Positions 18,353 through 25,907 of a DNA stretch of 32,252 nt are shown here, piece by piece (position 1 is the first letter of the stretch; every line of letters starts with the position of its first letter). The DNA lies in contig CAKOKQ010000015.1 in assembly GCA_934095825.1 (NCBI GenBank), positions 1 to 32,252 on the forward strand. Reading direction: 5' to 3'. Below the pieces are notes generated by a model. That model ran no database searches. It saw only the letters and a list, made by a program, of their open reading frames with translations, and was not told where the DNA came from. The stretch comes from an uncultured Bacilli bacterium. GTDB lineage: Bacteria > Bacillota_I > Bacilli_A > RF39 > UBA660. The position numbers and the translations under genes are program-made.

Positions 18353-19018
18353 AAAGTCCACCACCTCATTTAAATCCTCATAATCACCAGCAAGTTCTCT
18401 TGAATATTTTATACTATCCGAAGTTAGCAATTTCAAGGCTCGCATTTGCCAGTCACTTATGGTTTCATTATACGGATTATCTTCTAATTTATCAAGAGCA
18501 ATTCTGATAGTTTTTCCCGTATATGGATGTCTGATTTTTAAATCTTCTTCCTGTGTTACAAACCGATTAACTATTTTTTTATTAAAAGGAAGACTACAAT
18601 TATCAAAGTTTAATTGTATAAATTCGATTGGTATATAATCTTTTCCTGTTGCTTGCTTACTTAAAACTAAACGATATCCATAAAGAACATTCTTCATTAC
18701 TGATGAGGGGGTATCATAATTATTAGCTTCTAAATTAATATATAGGTTTTCAGATACTTGTAATAATAAATCCAAGACATTTACTTTATTTTTATAAATT
18801 TCCTGTGGTAATTCAGTATCAATAAAATAAGAATTCTTAATTAATTTATAATCAATCCCAATAAAATAAGCAATAATTTTATCTATATATATTCTAATGG
18901 TTTTACACACTGCTTTAAAAGGTCGGTCTTTAATTATCGGAATCTGATAATCTGGGTTCTCCTTTTTATATTTTATATAATCTGTTATTATTTTATTTTT
19001 TAAATATATGTTATTCAT
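18101..19018 (-). CDS. Rpn-family PD-(D/E)XK nuclease (transposase-like)
   Basis: The 305-residue protein belongs to the Rpn/YhgA-like group (PD-(D/E)XK nuclease family transposases), DNA-cutting proteins linked to recombination and, in recent work, to phage defence. The nuclease core is in residues about 30-130, with likely catalytic residues D83 (NVLDLLLQV) and E97, N99 (YINLEAN, in place of the common ExQ). Residues 223-305 form a separate helical domain ending in a helix-turn-helix-like segment (SAKLGLTATQIADLVNMSEKEV). Met223 has its own strong ribosome site. Upstream lies the unusual heptamer/hairpin region. The start at 19018 has only a weak ribosome site, so the full-length protein may be made at a low level. 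Confidence 0.8.
   Translation of the reverse strand: MNNIYLKNKIITDYIKYKKENPDYQIPIIKDRPFKAVCKTIRIYIDKIIAYFIGIDYKLIKNSYFIDTELPQEIYKNKVNVLDLLLQVSENLYINLEANNYDTPSSVMKNVLYGYRLVLSKQATGKDYIPIEFIQLNFDNCSLPFNKKIVNRFVTQEEDLKIRHPYTGKTIRIALDKLEDNPYNETISDWQMRALKLLTSDSIKYSRELAGDYEDLNEVVDFMEKFSSIEEELMYVNKEEEEQKLKNTDINIARQEGELTSKKETIKNSAKLGLTATQIADLVNMSEKEVIKIQEEFAINVPVEK
18358..18367 (-). promoter_or_regulatory. Strong internal ribosome binding site within the Rpn gene
   Basis: GAGGTGGTGG on the minus strand, located inside the codons for NEVVD and correctly spaced from the ATG at 18352. The equivalent GAGGTGAT before the 82-residue gene is the same signal in duplicated form. Confidence 0.6.
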
Positions 19019-19243
19019 GCTTTATCAATTTTCCATTTCTAAGAAGTTCTAATGTAGCGCGCCTAATTAGTCCTTCTATATATATTTATTACCGCCTCAG
19101 GGCCAATTTCCTTCAAAAATTGCTAAATTTCTGTTATTTTTTTATAAAATCAAGTAATTTAAACAATATTTATCAAAAATATAATAATTAATCTCATACA
19201 TAAATTGTTAAAATAAGGTTAGAATATTCCTTAAAAAGAAAAA

Positions 19244-19270
19244 TTTCATAGAGTATCTAACTCTATGAAA
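19244..19270. repeat. Left 27-bp hairpin repeat
   Basis: TTTCATAGAGT, loop ATCTA, ACTCTATGAAA: a perfect 11-bp stem. It is the exact reverse complement of the copy at 19510-19536, including the loop, so the pair form inverted repeats around 239 bases. Confidence 0.85.
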
Positions 19271-19509
19271 GCTAACTTTCGGTACTTATTTTTAAATTAT
19301 ATATTAAATATACCATAGTTTTTAGGCTTTTTAAAGGATAATTTTAAGTCAATTATAGTCAAATTTCTAGTCAGAAATTTACTTAACAAAGCCAGTGTTT
19401 ATAGGGCATTACCAAGTATTTAATAGTCAAATATTAAATATTTATTGTAGTCAAAATTTCTAGTCAAGCTTTTATTAATCCTAGGTAAATACTGGTTTCT
19501 CGGCTCATT

Positions 19510-19536
19510 TTTCATAGAGTTAGATACTCTATGAAA
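19510..19536. repeat. Right 27-bp hairpin repeat
   Basis: TTTCATAGAGT, loop TAGAT, ACTCTATGAAA: the same hairpin with the loop reversed, in inverted orientation to 19244-19270. Flanking bases show no clear target duplication. Confidence 0.85.
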
Positions 19537-19627
19537 CCGAAATTGCGTTATTTTGAGTTCCCAACGCACATATTTAGGTAATTATTTATAAAAATTGGTA
19601 ATAATAAAAGTAGTTAGGATATTTAAT

Positions 19628-21592
19628 ATGCAAAAGAAAAGTAAGATTAGTATATTTATTATTGGATTAGTTATAGTTTTAACAAGTATAGGTTTATCTT
19701 ATGCTTATTGGAAAACTACTATAATGGGTGATAAAGGTAATAATGTTACCTCTGGTTGTTTTAATGTTGAGATGATTAATCAAAAAGATGAAATAACTTT
19801 AGGTAGTACTTTTCCCATAACTGATGCTGAAGGTTTAAAATTAAAACCATTTAGTTTTACTTTAAAGAATACTTGTACAATCTTTGCTCATTACTATGTT
19901 AATATGGAAATGTTAGAGGGTACTACTTTAAATAGTAAGTTTGTAGCTGTAAGAGTTAACAATGAGGCAATTAATACTTTAGATACTTATAAAGTAGCAA
20001 ATACTACTATTAATACTTCAACAGAATCAAGAACTATTGCGGAAGGTTACTTGGGAGCTGATGAAGAAGTAGATTATACGGTATCATTCTGGATGGATGA
20101 AGATGCTACAATTAATGATGATGTTATGAATAAAGTCTTTAAATCTAAAATAGTTATTAATTCCGAACCTGGTAAGTATGATCCGGTATCGGCTGGTTAT
20201 GATACATTACACGATGCGATACTTGCTAATGAGTATCAAACTACTCCGGAGATAGCAAAAAGTAAGATTGCAAATAAGCAAGAGGTTGATTTAAGTCAGA
20301 CGGCTCCGGTTATTAAGTGGGTAGAAAAAACAGGAGAAAGTACAACAAGACAAGTAATAAAGCCAACTGCTGAGGCAATTAGTTCAGTATCAGAATTAAG
20401 TGATTTAAATTCAAATGAACAATATATGTATATATGTACAACCAAATCATTTGATAGTGCATCAGGAAAATACTCATTAAGTGATTGCTCTTTAAAAGAT
20501 CCAATGACGCTGGATTATTCAAATGATACAAAGTACTATTATATAGATGATTCTCTTTCATATAAAGACGGAAAATTTTTTGTGCCTAGGCATAAAGAAA
20601 GTGTGACAATATACAGTATTTTATCAGCATCAAAAATAATTGAATATCAAAGTATCAAGAATATTACTTTAGAAGCAAATATTTATAATTTATCTTGTGT
20701 TGCATTGACAACAGAAGAATTAGAAACCGATAAATCGGATAAAGGAATTTATCAAGCTGCTGATGATTACGGCACTACATATTATTACCGTGGAAATGTC
20801 AAAAATAACAATGTATATTTTGCAGGATTTTATTGGCAAATAATAAGAATAAATGGTGATGGGTCGATAAGATTGATTTACAATGGGACAAACGGCAATA
20901 TAGAAGATAAGGACATTACTATAGGAGATAGTCCATTTAATGGAGAAACTAATAGTCCTGCTAATGTTGGTTATATGTATGGTAATGTTGAAGGTCAAAC
21001 ATTTTCAGAACTTCATACAAACACAGAATCATCGTCGATAAAAATCGCTGTTGATAACTGGTACGAAAAAAACATGATAAAAAACGGATTTGCAAATTAT
21101 ATATCAAATTCAACGGGATTTTGTGGCGATAGAACACTATATAATGGTGATGGGATCAGTACCTCAACTTACAGTTATTTTGGAGCATATGCTAGATACG
21201 ATAAGAATACTGCCTTATTTACATGTCAAAATGTTTCAAGAGATTTGTATACGACAAGTAATTCAAATTTTGGCAATAAATCCTTAACATATCCAGTTGG
21301 TTTAATTTCCTATGATGAACTAGTTTTTGCTGGCATGAATAAAACAAGTGTAAACAAACTCTCTTGGATTTATTATGGTAAGAATTATTGGACTATGTCA
21401 GCATCTTATTATGGTGCTTTTTGGCATAATGCAACTGTTATGTTACAGGGTTCTTCGGGAATAATAGAAGAAGGATGGTCCGTTGGAAGTAGCAATGGAA
21501 TAAGACCTGTCATAAATTTAAAATCCGATGTTAAAATTGCTGGAGGAACGGGCACTGCAAATGACCCGTTTGTGGTAGATACAAATAATTAA
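19628..21592 (+). CDS. Surface protein: SipW-type N-terminus with a distinct C-terminal domain
   Basis: The start at 19628 is preferred over 19595 because AGGA lies 8 bases ahead and the protein then begins MQKKSKISIF. The 654-residue product has an N-terminal hydrophobic segment ending in IGLSYAYW, as in SipW/TasA-type signals. Its beta-rich domain (about 30-190) is a distant relative of that in the proteins at 58 and 21699 (shared pattern GCFNV...FPITDAEG.KL.PF.FT..NTC). A linker follows, then a C-terminal domain from about 385 (YYYRGNVKNNNVYFAGFYWQ, NGDGSIRLIYNG) of a type common in surface proteins of gut Firmicutes, ending in GIRPVINLKSD. No wall anchor is seen. The stop is directly followed by the large inverted repeat that precedes the next surface gene. 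Confidence 0.72.
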   Translation: MQKKSKISIFIIGLVIVLTSIGLSYAYWKTTIMGDKGNNVTSGCFNVEMINQKDEITLGSTFPITDAEGLKLKPFSFTLKNTCTIFAHYYVNMEMLEGTTLNSKFVAVRVNNEAINTLDTYKVANTTINTSTESRTIAEGYLGADEEVDYTVSFWMDEDATINDDVMNKVFKSKIVINSEPGKYDPVSAGYDTLHDAILANEYQTTPEIAKSKIANKQEVDLSQTAPVIKWVEKTGESTTRQVIKPTAEAISSVSELSDLNSNEQYMYICTTKSFDSASGKYSLSDCSLKDPMTLDYSNDTKYYYIDDSLSYKDGKFFVPRHKESVTIYSILSASKIIEYQSIKNITLEANIYNLSCVALTTEELETDKSDKGIYQAADDYGTTYYYRGNVKNNNVYFAGFYWQIIRINGDGSIRLIYNGTNGNIEDKDITIGDSPFNGETNSPANVGYMYGNVEGQTFSELHTNTESSSIKIAVDNWYEKNMIKNGFANYISNSTGFCGDRTLYNGDGISTSTYSYFGAYARYDKNTALFTCQNVSRDLYTTSNSNFGNKSLTYPVGLISYDELVFAGMNKTSVNKLSWIYYGKNYWTMSASYYGAFWHNATVMLQGSSGIIEEGWSVGSSNGIRPVINLKSDVKIAGGTGTANDPFVVDTNN

Positions 21593-21675
21593 GTAACTGG
21601 GGCCTTAAAAAATATAAATATTTTAGTATGGTTTATTTATAATTCTCTTATCAAAAATGGCCCCAGTTACTTTTT
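21593..21675 (+). terminator. Terminator-like perfect inverted repeat with promoter in its loop
   Basis: GTAACTGGGGCC (21593-21604) starts right after the stop codon and pairs perfectly with GGCCCCAGTTAC (21659-21670), followed by five T residues. The 54-base loop contains TATAAT at 21638-21643. Transcripts from upstream can form the hairpin, while those starting in the loop carry only the right arm. The same right arm is at 18-29. Confidence 0.65.
21638..21643 (+). promoter_or_regulatory. Likely -10 element for the second glycine-rich surface gene
   Basis: TATAAT lies in the loop of the inverted repeat, 55 bases before the ATG. No convincing -35 is visible. Confidence 0.4.
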
Positions 21676-22351
21676 AATGAATATAAAGGAGTTTAATTAT
21701 GACAAAGAAAAATATAATATTTTTAAGTATATCTTTAGTATTAATAATATTACTAGGAATAGGAGTATCTTATTCTATGTGGAATATAAGTGTATCACAA
21801 GATACTAATAATACGGCATATACGGAGTGTTTTGATTTATCTATAACTAATAAAGAAAATAATATTAATTTAGATAATGCTTATCCTATAAGTAATGATA
21901 AAGGTAAAAGTTTAACTCCTTATACTTTTACCGTTACTAATACTTGTGATATAACGGCAGAGTATTCAGTTAATTTAGAAGTCTTAAAAGATTCTACTTT
22001 ATCTAGTAAATTTATTGATGTCATGTTTGAAGGTAATATAAATTTACTTAGTAGTTATGATTCTACGGATAAAGTAAATGCAAGTAGTATTGAAAGTAGA
22101 AAACTTACCTACGGCATCTTAAAATCTAGGGAAAGTAAAGATTATTCTTTAAGATTATGGATAGATTATAATACTACTTTAGAAGATTTAAATAATGAGA
22201 TTAAAAATTTTAAATCAAAAATAGTAGTAGTAGGTAAACCTATAAATTATACTGGAGATACTGTATTTAATTTTGATTATACAGGTGGAGAACAAACCTT
22301 TATTGCACCAGTTTCTGGAACTTATAAAGTAGAACTTTGGGGTGCTAGTGG
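21642..22351 (+). repeat. Direct repeat, copy 2
   Basis: Partner of 1-710. Similarity falls sharply after ELWGASG, then returns near the 3' end (about 23045-23213 matches 1293-1461). Confidence 0.85.
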
Positions 22352-23213
22352 CAATGATAAGGCTACTTGGGATACTGCTGATAATTTTAGTGTTCTTAGA
22401 AATTCATATGGTTTAGGTGGATATACAAATGGAAAAATTTTTTTGAACAATTATACTAATTTTTTTGTATATGTTGGTGGAAAGAATGCTTACAATGGTG
22501 GTGGCAATGGTGAGGCACAGGGTGGTGGCGCTTCTGACATAAGAGTTGAAAATGATAATTTGTATTCTAGAATTATAGTAGCCGGTGGTGGCGGCGGCGG
22601 TTTATTTGGCGATGGTTCTACCCTTATTAGAAGAGGTAATGCTGGGGGTCTTGTTGGTTTTGATGCAGATTCAACTATAGATCCTGGACGAACCCTTGTT
22701 GGATACACGACTGGTTTTAGTGGACACGGTGGGACACAGTACTTTGGTGGCAAAACAGGTGAAAACGGATATGACAATTATAATGAAAGTATGAATGGTT
22801 CATTCGGTCAAGGTGGTGAGTACTTGAATACTGGTTCGTTAGATTATAGAGCTAGTGGTGGCGGTGGTGGCTGGTATGGTGGTGGCCATGGTAGACATCC
22901 AGGTGGAACTTGGCCAGGCGGTGGTGGTGGTTCATCATATATTTCTGGTCATCAAGGATGTTTAGCTGTTTCTTCAAACTCAAGTACTTCTTTAAAAAAT
23001 GGTTGTACTAAAGATAGCAATTCTTTAGAATGTTCGATTTCTTATACAGGTTATTATTTTACTAATACTTTAATGATAGATGGTGAAGGATATAGATGGA
23101 CTGATAAAAAAGAAGAACAAATAGGAATGCCATCACACTCAGATAACTCTGTGATAATGGGAAACTCAGGTAATGGTTATGCTAGAATAACCCTAGTAAG
23201 CATAGATGAATAG
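21699..23213 (+). CDS. Surface protein: SipW-type N-terminus plus glycine-rich domain (paralogue)
   Basis: This 504-residue protein is the close paralogue of the one at 58-1461. The first 210 residues differ by only a few substitutions and contain the same hydrophobic signal (LGIGVSYSMW) and beta-rich domain. The glycine-rich region (about 215-425) has the ALK/LTK-type glycine pattern (ELWGASG, GGGASDIRV, VAGGGGGG, GGGGGWYGGG, GGGGGSSYISGH) but is longer and very different in order from its partner. The final 55 residues are again almost the same. This conserved-variable-conserved plan suggests exchange of central modules. AAAGGAG lies before the ATG. Export is probable; an adhesion or matrix role is inferred. 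Confidence 0.74.
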   Translation: MTKKNIIFLSISLVLIILLGIGVSYSMWNISVSQDTNNTAYTECFDLSITNKENNINLDNAYPISNDKGKSLTPYTFTVTNTCDITAEYSVNLEVLKDSTLSSKFIDVMFEGNINLLSSYDSTDKVNASSIESRKLTYGILKSRESKDYSLRLWIDYNTTLEDLNNEIKNFKSKIVVVGKPINYTGDTVFNFDYTGGEQTFIAPVSGTYKVELWGASGNDKATWDTADNFSVLRNSYGLGGYTNGKIFLNNYTNFFVYVGGKNAYNGGGNGEAQGGGASDIRVENDNLYSRIIVAGGGGGGLFGDGSTLIRRGNAGGLVGFDADSTIDPGRTLVGYTTGFSGHGGTQYFGGKTGENGYDNYNESMNGSFGQGGEYLNTGSLDYRASGGGGGWYGGGHGRHPGGTWPGGGGGSSYISGHQGCLAVSSNSSTSLKNGCTKDSNSLECSISYTGYYFTNTLMIDGEGYRWTDKKEEQIGMPSHSDNSVIMGNSGNGYARITLVSIDE

Positions 23214-23260
23214 CTACTTAAGTAAAATATCATACACAAAATAATTTCCTTACCATAATA

Positions 23261-23266
23261 TATAAT
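23261..23266 (+). promoter_or_regulatory. -10 element for the micro-protein pair
   Basis: TATAAT lies 26 bases before the ATG at 23292, with no clear -35. AAAGGAGGG follows as ribosome site. Confidence 0.45.
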
Positions 23267-23291
23267 GAGACTTATAAAAGGAGGGAAATTT

Positions 23292-23384
23292 ATGAATAAC
23301 GGATGCGGATGCAACGGAATGGGTCCTGCTATTATCTTAGTTTTATTTATATTATTAATTATCATAGTTGGAGCTTTTATTTAA
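23292..23384 (+). CDS. YjcZ-like hydrophobic micro-protein (30 residues)
   Basis: The protein begins MNNGCGCNGMGPA and continues as a single membrane helix (IILVLFILLIIIVGAFI). This glycine-rich start plus ALIVVLFILLIIVGA-type helix is the pattern of the YjcZ family of tiny proteins, known mainly from spore-forming Bacilli. A strong AGGAGGG ribosome site lies 7 bases before the ATG, which supports real translation despite the short length. Its function is unknown; membrane insertion is very likely. It has two cysteines where the family often has glycine/tyrosine repeats. Confidence 0.72.
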   Translation: MNNGCGCNGMGPAIILVLFILLIIIVGAFI

Positions 23385-23393
23385 GGTGATATT

Positions 23394-23510
23394 ATGGAAA
23401 AGTGTGTAAAAAAGGATACTTGTCCTAATAAAACCAACCAAAACTACTTATTTATAATAGTTCTTTATATTTTACTTGCTATTATATTATCTAGTTTTAT
23501 CTTTTATTAA
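23394..23510 (+). CDS. Single-helix micro-protein (38 residues)
   Basis: This 38-residue protein has a polar, cysteine-containing head (MEKCVKKDTCPNKTNQN) and one membrane helix (YLFIIVLYILLAIILSSFIF). AGGTGAT starts in the stop codon of the preceding micro-gene, so translation is probably coupled. The two genes share a promoter and a terminator. The family is not recognised. The pair may act together at the membrane. Confidence 0.65.
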   Translation: MEKCVKKDTCPNKTNQNYLFIIVLYILLAIILSSFIFY

Positions 23511-23530
23511 AAGGGGAAAACCCTTTTTTT
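23509..23530 (+). terminator. Terminator of the micro-protein operon
   Basis: AAAAGGG (23509-23515), 5-base loop, CCCTTTT (23521-23527) and further T residues. Confidence 0.8.
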
Positions 23531-23556
23531 CTAATGCTTTTTTTGGATATTTATAT

Positions 23557-23562
23557 TATAAT
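23557..23562 (+). promoter_or_regulatory. -10 element for ftsK/spoIIIE
   Basis: TATAAT lies 30 bases before the ATG; the -35 region is a T-rich tract without a good match. Confidence 0.45.
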
Positions 23563-23591
23563 GGAAGTGGTTAAGAAAGTAGGGCGTTAAT

Positions 23592-25877
23592 ATGGCAAAA
23601 AAGAAAAAGCGTAAAAATAGTGATGATAAGGCTAAGGGTTATAGTGTTGAACTTACTGGTCTTATAATTGTTTTAATCGGTATTATTGGTTTTGGTTTTG
23701 GAATAGTTGGCGCTATGATAAAGAAGTTTGCTATCTTTTTAGTCGGTGAATTTTGGTTTGCATTACTTATTCTTTTAGTAGTTATTGGTATTTTAATGTT
23801 ATTTAGAAGAAACTTACCTAATTTTAAGTCGGCTAAATGGACAGGAATATTTATTTTACTTGCTGTTACTTTAGTTCTTGCCCATGCTACATTTATAAAG
23901 AATAATTATACTTTTGCTGGCGTTATTAATGCGACGAAAGATAATTATATGGAACGCATTGCCACCATTAATGGAACCGGTCCAATATTATCTAGTGGTC
24001 AAAGTTCCATAAGCGTTGGGGGCGGGGCTATTGGATCCATACTTGCTGGTGGTCTTGTTCAGTTATTTGGCTATATTGGAACCATGATTGTTATTTCTAT
24101 TTGTGCTATATTTGGAATTGTCTTATTCTTTGATATTAACTTAGCCGAGGTTTTTACAAATATCAAAGAGCATATTGTTAATACTTTCTTTGAAAGTGAT
24201 GATGACGATGAAGATGAAGAAGAAGATCTTGACAAGCATAGCGAGGAGGTACCAATTACCAAGGCTACCCCCCAAATTTCTGAAAATGATAATAAAGTCA
24301 TTATTACCAGTGTTGATGAATTAAAACAGCGTCCGCAAGTGGAACAACCACGAGAAATTCCCGTTACAACTGGAGAAACTATCAGTGCCAGTGAACCGCA
24401 AGAAGAAAGGTTAGTCTTTGTTAATGATAATTATCGCTTACCGGATATTAATAAAATTTTAGATCCGATTAAAAAAGATAATAAGACTAATTCAACAGAA
24501 TTTATTCGTAGTAATAAAAATATCTTAGAAAGAGTTTTAAAAGAGTTTGGGATTGAAGGAAAAGTAGTAGAAATTCATATGGGACCTGCGGTTACGCAGT
24601 ATGAAGTACATATTCCCGCGGGCACTAAATTAAGTCGAATTGTCTCTTTAGATAAAGAAATTGCTCTAGGTATGGCGGCTAAATCGGTTAAAATAGAGGC
24701 CCCAATTCCAGGGAAAAACACAGTTGGTATTGAAATTCCTAATCCTGTTATTTCCTCAGTGCAAATTAAAGAAGTTATGGCTAATATTCCCCCAAATCAG
24801 TTGAAAGCTAAGATTTTAGTCTCTTTAGGTAAAGATATTATGGGTCGCGTCCAAACAGCAGATATTTCTAAAATGCCTCACCTTTTAGTAGCAGGTTCGA
24901 CCGGTTCAGGTAAATCAGTTTGTATTAACTCATTCATCGCAAGTATTTTAATGCGTTATCGTCCTGATGAAGTAAAACTTATGATGGTTGACCCTAAAAA
25001 AGTTGAACTTTCTAATTACAATGGGGTTCCCCATCTATTATGTCCGGTTGTAACTGATCCTAAGAAAGCCTCTCTGGCTCTACAAAGAATAGTGGAAGAG
25101 ATGGAACATCGTTATGACTTATTTGAAGAAAATGGTGTAAAAAATATTTCGGGTTATAATGAAATGATTGATAAATATAACGAAGATAATCCGGATGATA
25201 AAAAGAAACATATGACTTATATCGTTGTTATAATAGATGAGTTAGCTGATCTTATGATGGTGGCTTCAAAAGAAGTAGAAGATTCTATTATGCGTATTAC
25301 TCAAATGGCTCGCGCGGCTGGTATTCATTTAATAGTTGCTACCCAAAGACCATCAACCGATGTTATTACTGGGGTTGTTAAAGCTAATATTCCATCACGT
25401 ATATCTTTTGCCGTATCAAGTCAAATTGATTCCCGTACTATTTTGGATTGCTCAGGAGCGGAAAAATTATTAGGTAAAGGTGATATGTTATATTTACCAA
25501 TGGGGGAAAATGCTCCTATTCGTATTCAAGGTTGCTTTATTTCCGATGATGAGATTAGAAGATTAATTGAGTATGTTTGCTCACAACAACAAGCTAACTA
25601 TGATACTAAAATAACAGCTCCTAAAGAAGAAGATCATAATCCTGTATCTGGTGAAAAAGAAGACTATGAAGACCCTTTATATAATGAAATAGTAGAATTT
25701 GCTATTAATACTGGTAAAATTTCAGCATCATTACTTCAAAGAAGATTTAGATTAGGGTATAACCGCGCGGCTAGATGTATTGATTTACTCGAAGAACGAG
25801 GCATTATTGGACCAGCCAATGGTTCTAAACCAAGAGAAGTACTAGTTAAATTAGAACAAAAAACGCCAGAAGATTAG
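23592..25877 (+). CDS. ftsK: FtsK/SpoIIIE DNA translocase
   Basis: This 761-residue membrane ATPase pumps double-stranded DNA through the closing septum so the chromosome ends clear before division. Residues about 16-185 carry four membrane helices. An acidic linker follows (SDDDDEDEEEDLD, about 200-212). The motor (about 310-690) has Walker A GSTGSGKS at 435-442 and Walker B IIDEL with D549/E550. The C-terminal winged-helix gamma domain, which reads KOPS/SRS-type sequences, is at about 693-761 (ISASLLQRRFRLGYNRAARCIDLLEERGI). The length and short linker match the SpoIIIE type. AGGG lies 8 bases before the ATG, and a terminator follows. All key residues are present, so it should be active. 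Confidence 0.95.
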   Translation: MAKKKKRKNSDDKAKGYSVELTGLIIVLIGIIGFGFGIVGAMIKKFAIFLVGEFWFALLILLVVIGILMLFRRNLPNFKSAKWTGIFILLAVTLVLAHATFIKNNYTFAGVINATKDNYMERIATINGTGPILSSGQSSISVGGGAIGSILAGGLVQLFGYIGTMIVISICAIFGIVLFFDINLAEVFTNIKEHIVNTFFESDDDDEDEEEDLDKHSEEVPITKATPQISENDNKVIITSVDELKQRPQVEQPREIPVTTGETISASEPQEERLVFVNDNYRLPDINKILDPIKKDNKTNSTEFIRSNKNILERVLKEFGIEGKVVEIHMGPAVTQYEVHIPAGTKLSRIVSLDKEIALGMAAKSVKIEAPIPGKNTVGIEIPNPVISSVQIKEVMANIPPNQLKAKILVSLGKDIMGRVQTADISKMPHLLVAGSTGSGKSVCINSFIASILMRYRPDEVKLMMVDPKKVELSNYNGVPHLLCPVVTDPKKASLALQRIVEEMEHRYDLFEENGVKNISGYNEMIDKYNEDNPDDKKKHMTYIVVIIDELADLMMVASKEVEDSIMRITQMARAAGIHLIVATQRPSTDVITGVVKANIPSRISFAVSSQIDSRTILDCSGAEKLLGKGDMLYLPMGENAPIRIQGCFISDDEIRRLIEYVCSQQQANYDTKITAPKEEDHNPVSGEKEDYEDPLYNEIVEFAINTGKISASLLQRRFRLGYNRAARCIDLLEERGIIGPANGSKPREVLVKLEQKTPED

Positions 25878-25907
25878 TTGTATTTTAATTAATAAGGGTA
25901 ATATTAT

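Larger units (their letters stand above)
19019..19627. other. Gene-free region with heptamer cluster and nested inverted repeats
   Basis: I find no supportable gene in these 609 bases. It holds TAGTCAA at 19356, 19424, 19448 and 19461, with near copies AAGTCAA at 19346 and TAGTCAG at 19368, all in the same orientation. Adjacent copies are spaced about 10-13 bases, close to one DNA turn. A small hairpin (AAATTTCT at 19361, AGAAATTT at 19373), another (TATTTAATA at 19417, TATTAAATA at 19432) and a longer-range pair (CCAGTGTTTA at 19392, TAAATACTGG at 19486) lie among them. The whole is flanked by two inverted 27-bp hairpins. Candidate uses are a protein-binding array, a transposon end, an invertible switch or a structured RNA; none is proved. 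Confidence 0.6.

Noticed and set aside
19244..19536. CRISPR-like repeats
   Set aside because: Only two copies, in opposite orientation, with no regular spacers and no cas genes.
22490..22777. Open frame on the minus strand across the glycine-rich region
   Set aside because: Proline-rich product is the mirror of GGT/GGC glycine codons in the real gene; no ribosome site.
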